NCBI GenBank assembly: GCA_019429145.1 | Contig: JAHYJI010000012.1 | Location: forward strand, 1 to 33,879 | Length of the DNA stretch: 33,879 bases | Direction: 5' to 3' | Source of the DNA: Coriobacteriia bacterium | GTDB taxonomy: Bacteria; Actinomycetota; Coriobacteriia; Anaerosomatales; SLCP01 | Part shown: positions 16,008 through 24,332 of the stretch, piece after piece | Numbering within the stretch: position 1 is the stretch's first letter | Layout of the letters: the number at the start of each line of letters is the position of its first letter | Made by a program: the position numbers and the translations under genes | Notes under the pieces: model-generated | Database searches by the model: none | What the model saw: only the letters and a program-made list of their open reading frames with translations | Told to the model about the DNA's origin: nothing

Positions 16008-17000
16008 GTGAGGGAGAGGCGTATCGACATCAGGACCGTGGTCGGACTCGCGTTGGTCGCAGCGTTGGTGTTCGCGGTCCCGGTACTCACCTCCGACCGT
16101 TACCTGCTCAAGGTACTGACGTTCGTCGGGGTCAACGTCATCATCGTGACGGGGATGGCGCTTCTGTTCGGCTACGCCGGTCAGGTCTCCCTGGGTCACG
16201 CCGCGTTCTATGGGATCGGTGCGTACACCTCGGCATACGTGGTCTCTTCACTCGGCTGGCCCTGGCTGACAGGGGTGGTCCTTGCGGTCGTCCTCACCTG
16301 CGCGGGTGGGCTGCTGCTCGCATTGCCGAGCTTACGACTCAAGGGTCACTACCTCGCCATGGCGACGCTGGGCTTCGGGGAGATCATGAGGGTCGTTTTC
16401 GTGGAGGCACGCGGTGTCACCGGCGGGCCGGACGGGTTCTCCGGAATCCCGTTCGCTTCGGTGGGTGGCCTGACGATCGACTCCGCGGGGGGCAACTACT
16501 GGCTGATCTGGGGAGTCGCAGCAGTGGTGCTGGCGTTCGCCGCCAACCTGGTTCGCTCCCGTGCGGGCCGAGCCATGCGTGCGCTGCACGGTTCCGAGTC
16601 CGGAGCGCTGGCCTGCGGCATCGATCTGACCGGGTTGAAGGTGCGGGTGTTCGTGATATCGGCAGCGCTCGCCGGGTTGGCGGGCGCACTCTACGCGCAC
16701 GTGGTCGGGTTCATCTCGCCCTCCACGTTCTCGCTCCACGTATCGGTGTTGCTCGTTGCGATGGCGGTACTGGGAGGCACGAGGTCGCTGGCGGGTCCGG
16801 TCCTTGCGACCGTCCTGCTGACCATGATCCCCTTCGCCGACGCGGTGATCCCCGGGCTCTCGCGCTCGGCGCTCGAGATGATCCAGGAGTGGCAGGAGGA
16901 CGTATACGGACTCACGATCATCGCGGTCTTGCTCTTCGTCCCGGGAGGGCTCGCCGGCGCGTTGCGCCGCGTCTCCGGATGGGGGAGGCGGGCGGAGTGA
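16008..17000 (+). CDS. livM: ABC transporter permease LivM
   Basis: Second permease of the HAAT transporter, 330 residues and strongly hydrophobic. Landmarks: LTFVGVNVIIVTGMALLFGYAGQVSLGHAAFYGIGAYTSA, LRLKGHYLAMATLGFGEI, SRAGRAMRALHGSE (coupling loop), and GGTRSLAGPVLATVLLT. GTG start, three bases after the livH stop. Ends overlapping livG by four bases (GTGA). No extra fused ATPase domain, unlike some LivM proteins. Confidence 0.95.
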   Translation: MRERRIDIRTVVGLALVAALVFAVPVLTSDRYLLKVLTFVGVNVIIVTGMALLFGYAGQVSLGHAAFYGIGAYTSAYVVSSLGWPWLTGVVLAVVLTCAGGLLLALPSLRLKGHYLAMATLGFGEIMRVVFVEARGVTGGPDGFSGIPFASVGGLTIDSAGGNYWLIWGVAAVVLAFAANLVRSRAGRAMRALHGSESGALACGIDLTGLKVRVFVISAALAGLAGALYAHVVGFISPSTFSLHVSVLLVAMAVLGGTRSLAGPVLATVLLTMIPFADAVIPGLSRSALEMIQEWQEDVYGLTIIAVLLFVPGGLAGALRRVSGWGRRAE

Positions 17001-17770
17001 GTCTGCTCCAGGTGCGCTCCGTCACCAAGCGCTTCGGCGGACTGACGGCGGTCGACGACGTCTCCTTCGACGTCTTCGAGGGTGCGATCAAGGCCGTCAT
17101 CGGTCCGAACGGTGCCGGGAAGACCACGCTCTTCAACATCCTCACCGCGTTCGATCGTCCCGATGAGGGCAGTGTGATGTTCGATGCGGCGGACATCGTG
17201 GGGTGGCCGCCGCAGCGCATCGTTCGTGCGGGGATCGCCCGCACGTTCCAGAACACCCAGCTCTTCGAGGAGATGAGTGCTCTGGAGAACGTGATGACCG
17301 GTGCGCACGCGGTGACCCGGGCCGGCTTCCTCTCTGCCGCACTACGGCTGCCGTGGACGGTACGCGAGGAGCGTGACGTCGCCGAGGAAGCAGGGCGACT
17401 GCTCAGGCTCGTCGGCCTCGGCCAGTGGGCGGATGCCTACGCGGCCGACCTACCGCACGGTCTACGCCGGCTTCTCGAGATCGCCCGTGCGCTGGCCACG
17501 AAACCCCGGCTGCTCCTGCTCGACGAACCTGCAGCAGGGCTGAACACGGCCGAGACCGCCGCGCTCGCTGATGCCCTCTACCGCATCCGCGACCGCGGAG
17601 TCACCATCTTGATCGTCGAGCACGACATGGGGCTCGTCATGGAGGTCTCCGACGAGATCGTGGTACTGGACCGGGGTGCCAAGATCGCCGAGGGCCCGCC
17701 ACGGCTCATCCAGAAGGACCCTGCGGTCATCGCCGCCTACCTCGGAGAGGAGGACGCCGATGAGCTCTGA
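16997..17770 (+). CDS. livG: ABC transporter ATP-binding protein LivG
   Basis: One of two ATPases of the transporter, 257 residues. Walker A GPNGAGKTT, a Q-loop FQNTQLF, Walker B LLLLDEPAAGLN and switch histidine IVEHDMGLVM are present. The ABC signature is unusual: LPHGLRRLLEIARAL, where LivG proteins usually have LS-x-G-Q-x-R. The serine and glutamine are lost but the central glycine is kept. GTG 16997 overlaps livM; the frame is open far upstream across livM, but that reading has no merit. The 3' end overlaps livF by 11 bases. Confidence 0.95.
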   Translation: MSLLQVRSVTKRFGGLTAVDDVSFDVFEGAIKAVIGPNGAGKTTLFNILTAFDRPDEGSVMFDAADIVGWPPQRIVRAGIARTFQNTQLFEEMSALENVMTGAHAVTRAGFLSAALRLPWTVREERDVAEEAGRLLRLVGLGQWADAYAADLPHGLRRLLEIARALATKPRLLLLDEPAAGLNTAETAALADALYRIRDRGVTILIVEHDMGLVMEVSDEIVVLDRGAKIAEGPPRLIQKDPAVIAAYLGEEDADEL

Positions 17771-18506
17771 GCCCAAGACCGTGCTCTCCGTCGAGGGTCT
17801 ACACGCGGGATACGGTCGCGTCGCGGTGCTCCGTGGGATCGACATGCGGGTTGCCGAGGGTGAGCTGGTCACTCTCATCGGTGCGAATGGGGCGGGCAAG
17901 TCGACGCTTCTCAAGGCGCTGGTTGGACTCGTTCCTCCGAGCGGGGGCACCATCCGCTTCCTGGGCAACGACATCACCCGCCTCCGGCCGGAGCGCGCCG
18001 TCAGGGCGGGACTGGCGCTGGTGCCGGAGGGACGGATGCTTTTCGGGCCGATGAGCGTTGAGGAGAACCTCGAACTCGGTGGCCACGTGCGGGACCGTGC
18101 GGACACGGCCGAATCGCTCGAACGGGTCTTCGATCTCTTCCCCGTTCTCGAGGAACGGCGTTTGCAGACCGCTGCGACGCTCTCCGGAGGCGAGCAGCAG
18201 ATGCTTGCGGTCGCCCGGGCGCTCATGGCGCGCCCGCGTTTGCTTCTGCTCGACGAGCCTTCGCTCGGCCTGGCGCCGAAGGTCATCAAGGAGATCTTCG
18301 CGGCTCTCGAGAAGTTGAAGGCCGAGGGGCTGACTATCCTGCTCGTCGAGCAGGACGCACGGTTGGCTCTCAAACACGCCGATCGCGGGTATGTGATGCG
18401 GACCGGGTCGATCGCGCTTGCGGGTGCGGCGGCCGATCTGCTGGCAGACGACGACGTCAGGCTGATCTATCTCGGAGCCTGGCACGGGGAAGGGGAGAAC
18501 ACGTGA
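17760..18506 (+). CDS. livF: ABC transporter ATP-binding protein LivF
   Basis: Second ATPase of the transporter, 248 residues. Walker A GANGAGKST, signature LSGGEQQMLAVARALMARP (canonical, unlike its partner), Walker B LLLLDEPSLGLAP and H-loop equivalent LLVEQDARLAL. The LVPEGRMLFGPMSVEENL segment is diagnostic for LivF. ATG 17760 lies inside the livG 3' end; no better start is available. It overlaps the ligase gene by four bases (GTGA), tying transport to the CoA ligase. Confidence 0.96.
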   Translation: MSSEPKTVLSVEGLHAGYGRVAVLRGIDMRVAEGELVTLIGANGAGKSTLLKALVGLVPPSGGTIRFLGNDITRLRPERAVRAGLALVPEGRMLFGPMSVEENLELGGHVRDRADTAESLERVFDLFPVLEERRLQTAATLSGGEQQMLAVARALMARPRLLLLDEPSLGLAPKVIKEIFAALEKLKAEGLTILLVEQDARLALKHADRGYVMRTGSIALAGAAADLLADDDVRLIYLGAWHGEGENT

Positions 18507-19807
18507 TCTGGAACCCCGAGTACGAGACGATGAACCGCACCGATCTCGAGGAGCTGCAGCTGAGGCGCTTGCAGTCGACGGTTGCATGGGTCTACGAGCG
18601 CGTGCCGCACTACCGCGCCGCCCTCGACGAGCGCGCAGTGAAGCCCAAGGACGTCAGATCGCTCGCCGATGTCGTCCGGCTCCCGTTCACGGACAAGAGC
18701 GCGCTTCGGGACACCTACCCCTTCGGGCTGTTCGCGGTGCCCATCGACCAGGTGGTGCGCATCCACTCGTCGTCCGGGACTACCGGCAAGCCGATCGTCG
18801 TCGGTTACACGAAAGGCGACATCGCGACGTGGACCGAGCTCACGGCCCGGGTCTCCTCGGCAGCCGGCGTTGTGAGCACCGACCTCGCTCAGATGGCGTT
18901 CGGGTACGGCATGTTCACCGGAGGGTTCGGAATGCACTACGGCCTCGAGCGCGTCGGGGCGAGCGTGATACCCGCGAGTGCAGGCAACACGGAGCGACAC
19001 CTCATGATGATGCAGGACTTCGGGACGACCGTGCTCATCTCAACGCCCTCCTACGCGCTGTACCTTGCCGAGGTCGGGGAAAGTCTCGGGATAGACTTCC
19101 AGAAACTGCCACTTCGTCTCGGCCTCTTCGGAGGCGAGCCGTGTTCCGAGGCCGCCCGGCGCGAGATCGAGGCGAAACTCTTCATCCGGGCGACGGACAA
19201 CTACGGGTTGTCCGAGGTGATGGGCCCTGGAGTCTCGGGGGAGTGCGAGTGTGCGTGTGGACTGCACATCAACGAGGACCACTTCCTGATCGAGATCGTC
19301 GATCCGGCGACCGGCGAGCCGCGCGGCGAGGGCGAGGAGGGCGAACTCATCATCACGCCGATCACCAAGGAGGCGTTCCCGGTGCTGCGCTACCGCACGC
19401 ATGACCTGACGGTCATCGATCGGACGCCGTGCGAGTGCGGACGCACATTCGCCCGGATGAGCAAGGTCCGGCAGCGGACCGATGACATGCTCATCATCAG
19501 GGGAGTCAACGTCTTCCCGAGCCAGATAGAAGACGTCCTCTTCAAGATCGAGGACATTCGGCCCCACTACCTGATCGTCGTGGACCGCAAGCACGGACTG
19601 GACGACATCGAGGTCCGCCTCGAAGTCGCCGAAGACGTGTTTTCGGATATCATGGCTGACATGGTTGCGTTCACGAAGAACGTAGCAGAGCGGCTGCACG
19701 CGGTCCTCGGGCTCAACGTGAAGGTCACCCTCGTGGAACCCGGGACGATCGAGCGCACGGCGGGTAAGGCACAGCACGTGCTGGATCTTCGAGAGAAGGA
19801 CTGCTAG
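18503..19807 (+). CDS. paaK: Phenylacetate-CoA ligase (AMP-forming)
   Basis: 434-residue ANL-superfamily enzyme activating phenylacetate or related aryl acids to CoA thioesters with ATP. The ATP loop SSSGTTGKP is at about 89-97. The small-protein class is shown by YPFGLFAVP, AFGYGMFTGGFGMHYGLERVGA, NYGLSEVMGPGV, and the CECACGLHINEDHF and CECGRTF cysteines that in PaaK relatives bind a metal. The C-terminal domain has RTDDMLIIRGVNVFPSQIE and ends GKAQHVLDLR, with the catalytic lysine at K425 in TAGKAQHV. With IorAB it would allow interconversion of aryl acetate, aryl acetyl-CoA and aryl pyruvate. Substrate among aryl acids is not resolved. Confidence 0.93.
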   Translation: MIWNPEYETMNRTDLEELQLRRLQSTVAWVYERVPHYRAALDERAVKPKDVRSLADVVRLPFTDKSALRDTYPFGLFAVPIDQVVRIHSSSGTTGKPIVVGYTKGDIATWTELTARVSSAAGVVSTDLAQMAFGYGMFTGGFGMHYGLERVGASVIPASAGNTERHLMMMQDFGTTVLISTPSYALYLAEVGESLGIDFQKLPLRLGLFGGEPCSEAARREIEAKLFIRATDNYGLSEVMGPGVSGECECACGLHINEDHFLIEIVDPATGEPRGEGEEGELIITPITKEAFPVLRYRTHDLTVIDRTPCECGRTFARMSKVRQRTDDMLIIRGVNVFPSQIEDVLFKIEDIRPHYLIVVDRKHGLDDIEVRLEVAEDVFSDIMADMVAFTKNVAERLHAVLGLNVKVTLVEPGTIERTAGKAQHVLDLREKDC

Positions 19808-19843
19808 CAGGAACCGTCGCTTCAGCACAAGGAGGTGTTGGCC

Positions 19844-20404
19844 ATGGATCTCTCCTCGGTCCCGTCGTGGGTGTGGTGGGTCGCCGCAGGCTTGGCGGCA
19901 CTCCTCCTGACGGTTGGCGCATACTTCGGCGGGCGTCTCGCATACCGGCGCATGTCCCGCCGCTATCTCGTTCAGGTCATCGGACGGCGCGAAGGCGTAC
20001 TGGCATCGCAACGTACGCTCGAGGCGGTAGTCAGGCACCTCGCAGACGAGGACGACGAGAAGCGCGAGAGCTTCGCGTCGGACCCCGATGACGAGGATCG
20101 CAAGTCCCTCTACGAGATCTCGCGACGCATGGAGATCGCCACCGAGGAACTCGACACGATGCCGCTGCCGCGCTCCCTGTGGCCTGCGGCGATGACACTG
20201 GCAGATGCCGCCTACATCATCGGCCAGGAGGCCGGAAGGGTAGGGGAGACGGCCGGGACCGCAGACGCCATCGCGTCACTCGCCGCTGTGGACATCACCC
20301 GTGCTTCGGAGGCGTTCGACGCGGCTGACGCCAAGGTCAAGGAGGCATCCGAGCGGTTCGAGCTCGATGAGGCTGCCGTCTACGGTGGAGGGTTGTACAT
20401 ATGA
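19844..20404 (+). CDS. Membrane-anchored protein of unknown function
   Basis: 186 residues, not recognised. One N-terminal membrane helix (about 8-29, WVWWVAAGLAALLLTVGAYFGG) followed by a basic stretch (RRMSRRY), which suggests the bulk is cytoplasmic. The rest is charged and helical, with an acidic part near residue 65-85 and Ala-rich helices to the end. Earlier GTG/TTG codons exist at 19835 and 19838, but they overlap the strong AAGGAGG (19829-19835). ATG 19844 is eight bases downstream of it and is chosen. It overlaps the next gene by four bases, so the two are coupled. Confidence 0.85.
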   Translation: MDLSSVPSWVWWVAAGLAALLLTVGAYFGGRLAYRRMSRRYLVQVIGRREGVLASQRTLEAVVRHLADEDDEKRESFASDPDDEDRKSLYEISRRMEIATEELDTMPLPRSLWPAAMTLADAAYIIGQEAGRVGETAGTADAIASLAAVDITRASEAFDAADAKVKEASERFELDEAAVYGGGLYI

Positions 20405-20808
20405 TGGATGTGGGTCGCATAGCTCGCGCCGCGCTCGGCGTCGTGGTTCTGCTAGCCCTCGTGTTCCTCGTGAACACCTGGTGGGGCGATTTCCGGCGAG
20501 GAGAGCCACCGGCGGTGGTAGGTGAGACCACGACCACGCCCGGAGGAGACGCAGAGACCCCCGAGGAACCGGCCGACGATGCGGACGGCGAGGAGCCGGC
20601 GGCCAGCGAGGCTACCGTCGTCGTGTTGATCGAGGGATTGAACTTCCGTCGCGAGCCGTCGCGGGAAGGCGAGCTCATCCGCGGGTTGAGCCGTGGCGCG
20701 CGTCTGGAGTATCTCGACACGAACGATGGCTGGCATCACGTACGTGACGACGACGGCGTCGAGGGGTACGTCTCGGCCAGCGAGCAGTACACCGAAGTTC
20801 AGCGGTGA
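20401..20808 (+). CDS. Exported bacterial SH3-domain protein
   Basis: 135 residues. Membrane or signal segment about 8-26, then a low-complexity Thr/Glu/Asp/Pro linker (about 34-72), then a bacterial SH3 fold (about 74-133). The fold has VLIEGLNFRREPSREGELIRGLSRGARLEYL, NDGWHHVRDDDGVEGYVSASE. SH3b domains commonly bind cell-wall peptides. No lipobox is seen, so it is probably anchored by its N-terminal helix facing outward. Two adjacent start codons (ATGATG); the first overlaps the upstream stop. Confidence 0.88.
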   Translation: MMDVGRIARAALGVVVLLALVFLVNTWWGDFRRGEPPAVVGETTTTPGGDAETPEEPADDADGEEPAASEATVVVLIEGLNFRREPSREGELIRGLSRGARLEYLDTNDGWHHVRDDDGVEGYVSASEQYTEVQR

Positions 20809-20841
20809 AGTGCCACCGCGGAAGGACCCGTGTGATCGACC

Positions 20842-21147
20842 GTGGGTAGGATCATCGGTGCGGCATCGGAGTTCTATCGTCTCCGGTTGACGCGCTATGA
20901 CGCGACCGACGAGCCGGACTTCGAGTGGCGTGACGATATCCTGTACCGCTCTTCACCAACCGAGTCCGTGCAGGAGCGCGAGGAGTGGGTCGTCGAGGCC
21001 GTCACGCTCGACGAGCACGAGACCGTGACCGAGTTGAGTCGATTCGGTACCGCCGACGAGGCACATGAGTTGATGGAGCGTGCCGGCGAGGACCTCGGCG
21101 AGCTGACCAAGTCGGGCTTCGAGGACCGGTACCTCACACGAGCGTGA
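20842..21147 (+). CDS. Small acidic protein of unknown function
   Basis: 101 residues, unrecognised. It is strongly acidic, with strand-like segments (EFYRLRLTRYD, EWVVEAVTL) then a helical C-terminus (TADEAHELMERAGEDLGELTKSGFEDRYL). No signal or membrane segment. Third-position GC and codon pattern agree with its neighbours, which supports coding. The GTG start at 20842 has only a distant GGAAGGA (20820-20826), so the start and translation efficiency are uncertain. Confidence 0.65.
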   Translation: MGRIIGAASEFYRLRLTRYDATDEPDFEWRDDILYRSSPTESVQEREEWVVEAVTLDEHETVTELSRFGTADEAHELMERAGEDLGELTKSGFEDRYLTRA

Positions 21148-21158
21148 GCCGGTCTGGC

Positions 21159-21185
21159 GCGGGTCGCCGGCCGGAGTCGACCCGC
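21159..21185 (+). terminator. Hairpin after the small acidic gene
   Basis: GCGGGTCG (21159-21166) pairs perfectly with CGACCCGC (21178-21185) around an 11-base loop, 11 bases after the stop at 21147. No U-run follows, so it may be a weak terminator or an RNA-stabilising 3' end. Confidence 0.4.
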
Positions 21186-21344
21186 TCGAGAGCCGGTTCT
21201 CCTCAGGACTGACCCCACGGGAGCAGGGAAGTCGTGCCCGTGCGTCCGGCTCATCGCCACTTACCATAAGATACATTATCAGACGTACAGGTATCGAGAA
21301 CGAGAGGGTCGGAGAGGGCCTCTTGAGGCCGATGCGAGAGCCGC

Positions 21345-21387
21345 GATGGGCCCCGGGTCGCGCAGCCGTCGCTTCCCGGGGCCCATC
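21345..21387. terminator. Perfect 13-bp GC-rich hairpin between convergent genes
   Basis: GATGGGCCCCGGG (21345-21357) and its exact complement (21375-21387) enclose a 17-base loop. Lying between a plus-strand gene ending at 21147 and a minus-strand gene ending at 21438, it most likely acts as a bidirectional terminator. There is no T-tract on either strand. Confidence 0.55.
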
Positions 21388-21395
21388 CTATGCGA

Positions 21396-21420
21396 GACAC
21401 GCTCCGCCGTGAGCGGTGTC
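21396..21420. terminator. Second hairpin before the uracil permease 3' end
   Basis: GACAC-GCTC (21396-21404) pairs with GAGC-G-GTGTC (21411-21420) with a one-base bulge and a six-base loop. It lies 17 bases past the permease stop in the direction of that gene and so could end its transcript. Confidence 0.45.
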
Positions 21421-21437
21421 TTCAGGTGGCGTCAGCG

Positions 21438-22793
21438 TCAGCTGACGGTGCCGTTGTGAGCAGCGTCCTCCTGCAGGTCGGCGTTGAAGTCAGGCGAATC
21501 GACCGCAAGGCCCTTGCTCTCGGGCGGCAGGATGAGGTTCAGGATGACACCGACGACGGTCGCGAGCGCCATACCCGGGACCGTGTACTCGCCCACGGGG
21601 ATCTTGATCTCGGCGACCTCCATGCCGATGCCGAGCACGAGTACGATGCTGGAAAGGATGAGGTTCCTGCTGTGGCTGTAATCGATGCCGCTGTCCACGA
21701 GCATTCTGAGGCCGGAGGCCGCTATCAGACCGAAGAGCAGGATCGATACTCCGCCCATGACCGGCGTCGGGATGCTGCCGATGAGCGCTCCGAGCTTCGG
21801 AACGAAACCACCGATCACGAAGGCGAACGCACCCGCGTACCAGAACAGCTGCACGGCGTAGATCCGGGTCACGGCCATCACGCCGATGTTCTCGGCGTAC
21901 GTGGTTGACGGGGTGCCTCCCACCATGGCCGAGAGCGACGTCGCGAGACCGTCACCGGCCAGTGACTGCGGGAGCAGCGGGTTGAAGTCCTTGCCCGTGA
22001 TCTCGTTGATGACGAGCAGGTGCCCGATGTGCTCGATGATGACCACGAGTGCGACCGGAGCGATGAGCATGATCGCCGAGAACTCGAACTTGGCGATCGT
22101 GAGCGTCGGCAGGCCGATCCAGGCCGCGTCGAGGACGGGCTGGAAGTTCACGAGCCCGAAGGGAATGGCTGCAACGTAGCCCACGATGATGCCGAGCAGG
22201 ATCGGGATCGTCGCGACAAAGCCCTTGAAGTAGCTGGAGAACCCGATCGACGCAGCGAGCGTGATCGATGCCACGGCTACCAGGTTCCAGTCGAGTCCGA
22301 GGCTCGGGTCGGCGAACGGGAACAGCGACATCTTGATCGCGATGCCGGCAAGCCCGAGGCCGATGATGATGACCACGGCACCCACGAGCGCCGGTGGCAG
22401 CAACCGGTAGAGCCACTTCGTGCCGAACGCCTTGACGATGGCCGCGACCACCACGTACACGAGGCCGGCGACCACCAGGCCACCGAGCGCGTACGGGACC
22501 TTCGCCGGGTCAGCGACCCCGGCGGTGACGCCGGCCACCGCTGCTATGGGCGCGATGAACGCGAAGGACGAGCCGAGGAAGCTCGGGATCTTGCCCTTCG
22601 TGAGAATCAGATACAGGATCGTGCCTGCACCCGACGTCATGATCGCGACCGAGGGGTCGAGACCGGTCAGGAGCGGTACCAGCACCGTGGCGCCGAACAT
22701 CGCCATGAGGTGCTGCAGTGCAAGAGGTACCGCCTGTATAACAGGCAGTCTCTCGTCAGTCTGGATCAGCCGTGTGGTTGCCACTGTCCGCAT
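21438..22793 (-). CDS. uraA: Uracil permease (NCS2 family)
   Basis: Nucleobase:proton symporter, 451 residues with about 14 hydrophobic segments. UraA/PyrP-type signatures are clear: QHLMAMFGATVLVPLLTG, KGKIPSFLGSSFAFIAP, the substrate-site motif IEHIGHLLVINEITGKDF, and GGTPSTTYAENIGVMAVTRIYA. ATG at 22793 (seven bases after the upstream permease stop) gives MRTVATTRLIQ. The longer upstream reading overlaps the other permease and is not used. A weak GGGGGG is the only ribosome site. Co-transcribed with the purine-type permease. Confidence 0.93.
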   Translation of the reverse strand: MRTVATTRLIQTDERLPVIQAVPLALQHLMAMFGATVLVPLLTGLDPSVAIMTSGAGTILYLILTKGKIPSFLGSSFAFIAPIAAVAGVTAGVADPAKVPYALGGLVVAGLVYVVVAAIVKAFGTKWLYRLLPPALVGAVVIIIGLGLAGIAIKMSLFPFADPSLGLDWNLVAVASITLAASIGFSSYFKGFVATIPILLGIIVGYVAAIPFGLVNFQPVLDAAWIGLPTLTIAKFEFSAIMLIAPVALVVIIEHIGHLLVINEITGKDFNPLLPQSLAGDGLATSLSAMVGGTPSTTYAENIGVMAVTRIYAVQLFWYAGAFAFVIGGFVPKLGALIGSIPTPVMGGVSILLFGLIAASGLRMLVDSGIDYSHSRNLILSSIVLVLGIGMEVAEIKIPVGEYTVPGMALATVVGVILNLILPPESKGLAVDSPDFNADLQEDAAHNGTVS

Positions 22794-22800
22794 CGCCCCC

Positions 22801-24219
22801 CTAACCGAGAAGCGCCATGAGCGCGGGCTCGAGGAAGGCCAGGACGAACGCGGCACTCACGGCCCACATGAGCCAGTGGATCTCACGGGCCTTGCCGTGG
22901 AACACCTTGATGAGCACCCAGCTGATGAAGCCGAAGCCGATGCCGTAGCTGATGTTGTAGGTGAGCGGGATGCCGACGATGGTGAGAAACGCCGGGAAGG
23001 CCTCCTCGAGGTCGGTCCAGGGGATCTCGCGCACGCTCTGCATCATCAAGAAGCCGACGATGATGAGGGCTCCTGCGGTTATCGGGTACACGAAGAAGTC
23101 ACCGGAAGGCGCCTGGAAACCGGAGCCCCCGTAGAGCGTGTACTGCAACTCGTTCGGGATGATCGATCCCCCACCTACCATGGCTACCACCGGGGCGAAG
23201 AACGCCGCTGCCGCGAAGAAGAGGCCGGTGATCACCGGCGTGAGGCCGGTGCGACCACCCTCGGCGACCCCTGCCGCCGACTCGATGTAGGTCGTGATGG
23301 AACTCGCTCCGAACAGACCACCGACGCTGGCAGCCGCCGAGTCGACGACGAGGATCTCACGGATACCCGGAACGCTCCCGTCAGCGCCGACGAAGCCGGC
23401 CTGCTCGCCCACCGCAACGACGGTGCCCATCGTGTCGAAGAAGTCGGTGAGCATGATGGCGAAGACGGCGACGAGGAGCGCCGGGGTGAAGATCTGCGCG
23501 AGAGCCATCCCGCCGTCCACCTGCTGGAATGGTGCGAAGAAGGTCGAGAAGTCGAGCGGTGCGACGACTGCGCTGGGAAGCTGCGTGACGCCGAAGGCCA
23601 GAGCTGCGGCGGTGGCGACGAGGATTCCCCAGAGGATATCGCCCTTGATGCGCAGTGCCATGAAGACCAGGATCGCGGCAAGCCCGATCAGTGTCACCCA
23701 GACATGGGGCTGGGTGAAGTCGCCGAGCGAGACCAGTGTGATGGGAGCCGGCCGGATCACTCCACCCTGGTTCAGTCCGATGGTGGTGATGAACAGACCG
23801 ATACCGACACCGATGGCCCGCTTCAGGTCGAGCGGGATGGCATTCATCACGGCCTCGCGCAGGCCGGTCAGGACGAGCACGAGGATGATCAGGCCCTCGA
23901 CGAAGATGACCGACATGCCAACCTGCCAGGGGACGTTCGCCTGCTGGAAACCGATGACCGAGAAGGTCACCACCGCGTTCAGGCCCATGCCTGAAGCCAG
24001 CGCGAACGGGCGGTTAGTGATGAAGCCCATGCAGATACACATGAGAGCCGCACCCAGTGCGGTGGCGGTGGCAGCGCCCGCGAACGGCACTCCCGCCGCG
24101 GACAGTATGCCGGGGTTCACGAAGATGATGTACGCCATCGTCATGAACGTCGCGATCCCGGCGATAATCTCCGTCCTCAGGTCCGTACCACGCTCTTTGA
24201 ACTTAAAGAAGCCTTCCAT
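22801..24219 (-). CDS. Purine-type NCS2/AzgA permease (adenine/guanine/hypoxanthine)
   Basis: 472-residue transporter of the PbuG/GhxP/AzgA branch. Hallmarks: FFKFKERGTDLRTEIIAGIATFMTMAYIIFVNP, the NRPFALASGMGLNAVVTFSV motif, FFDTMGTVVAVGEQAGF with the substrate-site acidic residue region, and SSITTYIESAAGVAEGGRTGL. ATG at 24219 with AGGGAGTGAG upstream. Substrate could be hypoxanthine/guanine or adenine; both Hpt and Apt are encoded in the window to use them. First gene of a two-permease operon with uraA. Confidence 0.94.
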   Translation of the reverse strand: MEGFFKFKERGTDLRTEIIAGIATFMTMAYIIFVNPGILSAAGVPFAGAATATALGAALMCICMGFITNRPFALASGMGLNAVVTFSVIGFQQANVPWQVGMSVIFVEGLIILVLVLTGLREAVMNAIPLDLKRAIGVGIGLFITTIGLNQGGVIRPAPITLVSLGDFTQPHVWVTLIGLAAILVFMALRIKGDILWGILVATAAALAFGVTQLPSAVVAPLDFSTFFAPFQQVDGGMALAQIFTPALLVAVFAIMLTDFFDTMGTVVAVGEQAGFVGADGSVPGIREILVVDSAAASVGGLFGASSITTYIESAAGVAEGGRTGLTPVITGLFFAAAAFFAPVVAMVGGGSIIPNELQYTLYGGSGFQAPSGDFFVYPITAGALIIVGFLMMQSVREIPWTDLEEAFPAFLTIVGIPLTYNISYGIGFGFISWVLIKVFHGKAREIHWLMWAVSAAFVLAFLEPALMALLG

Positions 24220-24299
24220 CTCACTCCCTTGCTTTCACTCGTCTCGGTCAGGCAGGGCTTCCAGGCCCCGATGCAACTCCGGTGCGACCCCCTTTCACG

Positions 24300-24328
24300 C
24301 GATCATTCGACCCGCCTTCTTATGTCAA
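24300..24328 (-). promoter_or_regulatory. Possible promoter of the permease operon
   Basis: On the minus strand a perfect -35 TTGACA (24328-24323) lies 81 bases past the nearest other start and about 100 before the purine permease ATG. A -10 is poorly defined: TGATCG at 17 bases or AATGAT at 15. No purine riboswitch fold was recognised in the leader (24220-24300). Confidence 0.4.
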
Positions 24329-24332
24329 CTCA

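Noticed and set aside
15593-16996. Upstream extension of the livG frame over livH and livM
   Set aside because: The frame stays open only because of high GC content. livH and livM are unmistakable there, and livG homology starts at 16997.
22420-23994. Long plus-strand open frame (524 codons) opposite the two permeases
   Set aside because: It reads across the gap between two clear NCS2 permeases on the other strand. Its composition is Arg/Asp/His-rich, typical of the complement of GC-rich hydrophobic genes.
24220-24332. Purine or other riboswitch in front of the purine permease
   Set aside because: I looked for the conserved three-way junction and loop motifs and saw none; only a possible -35 TTGACA is evident.
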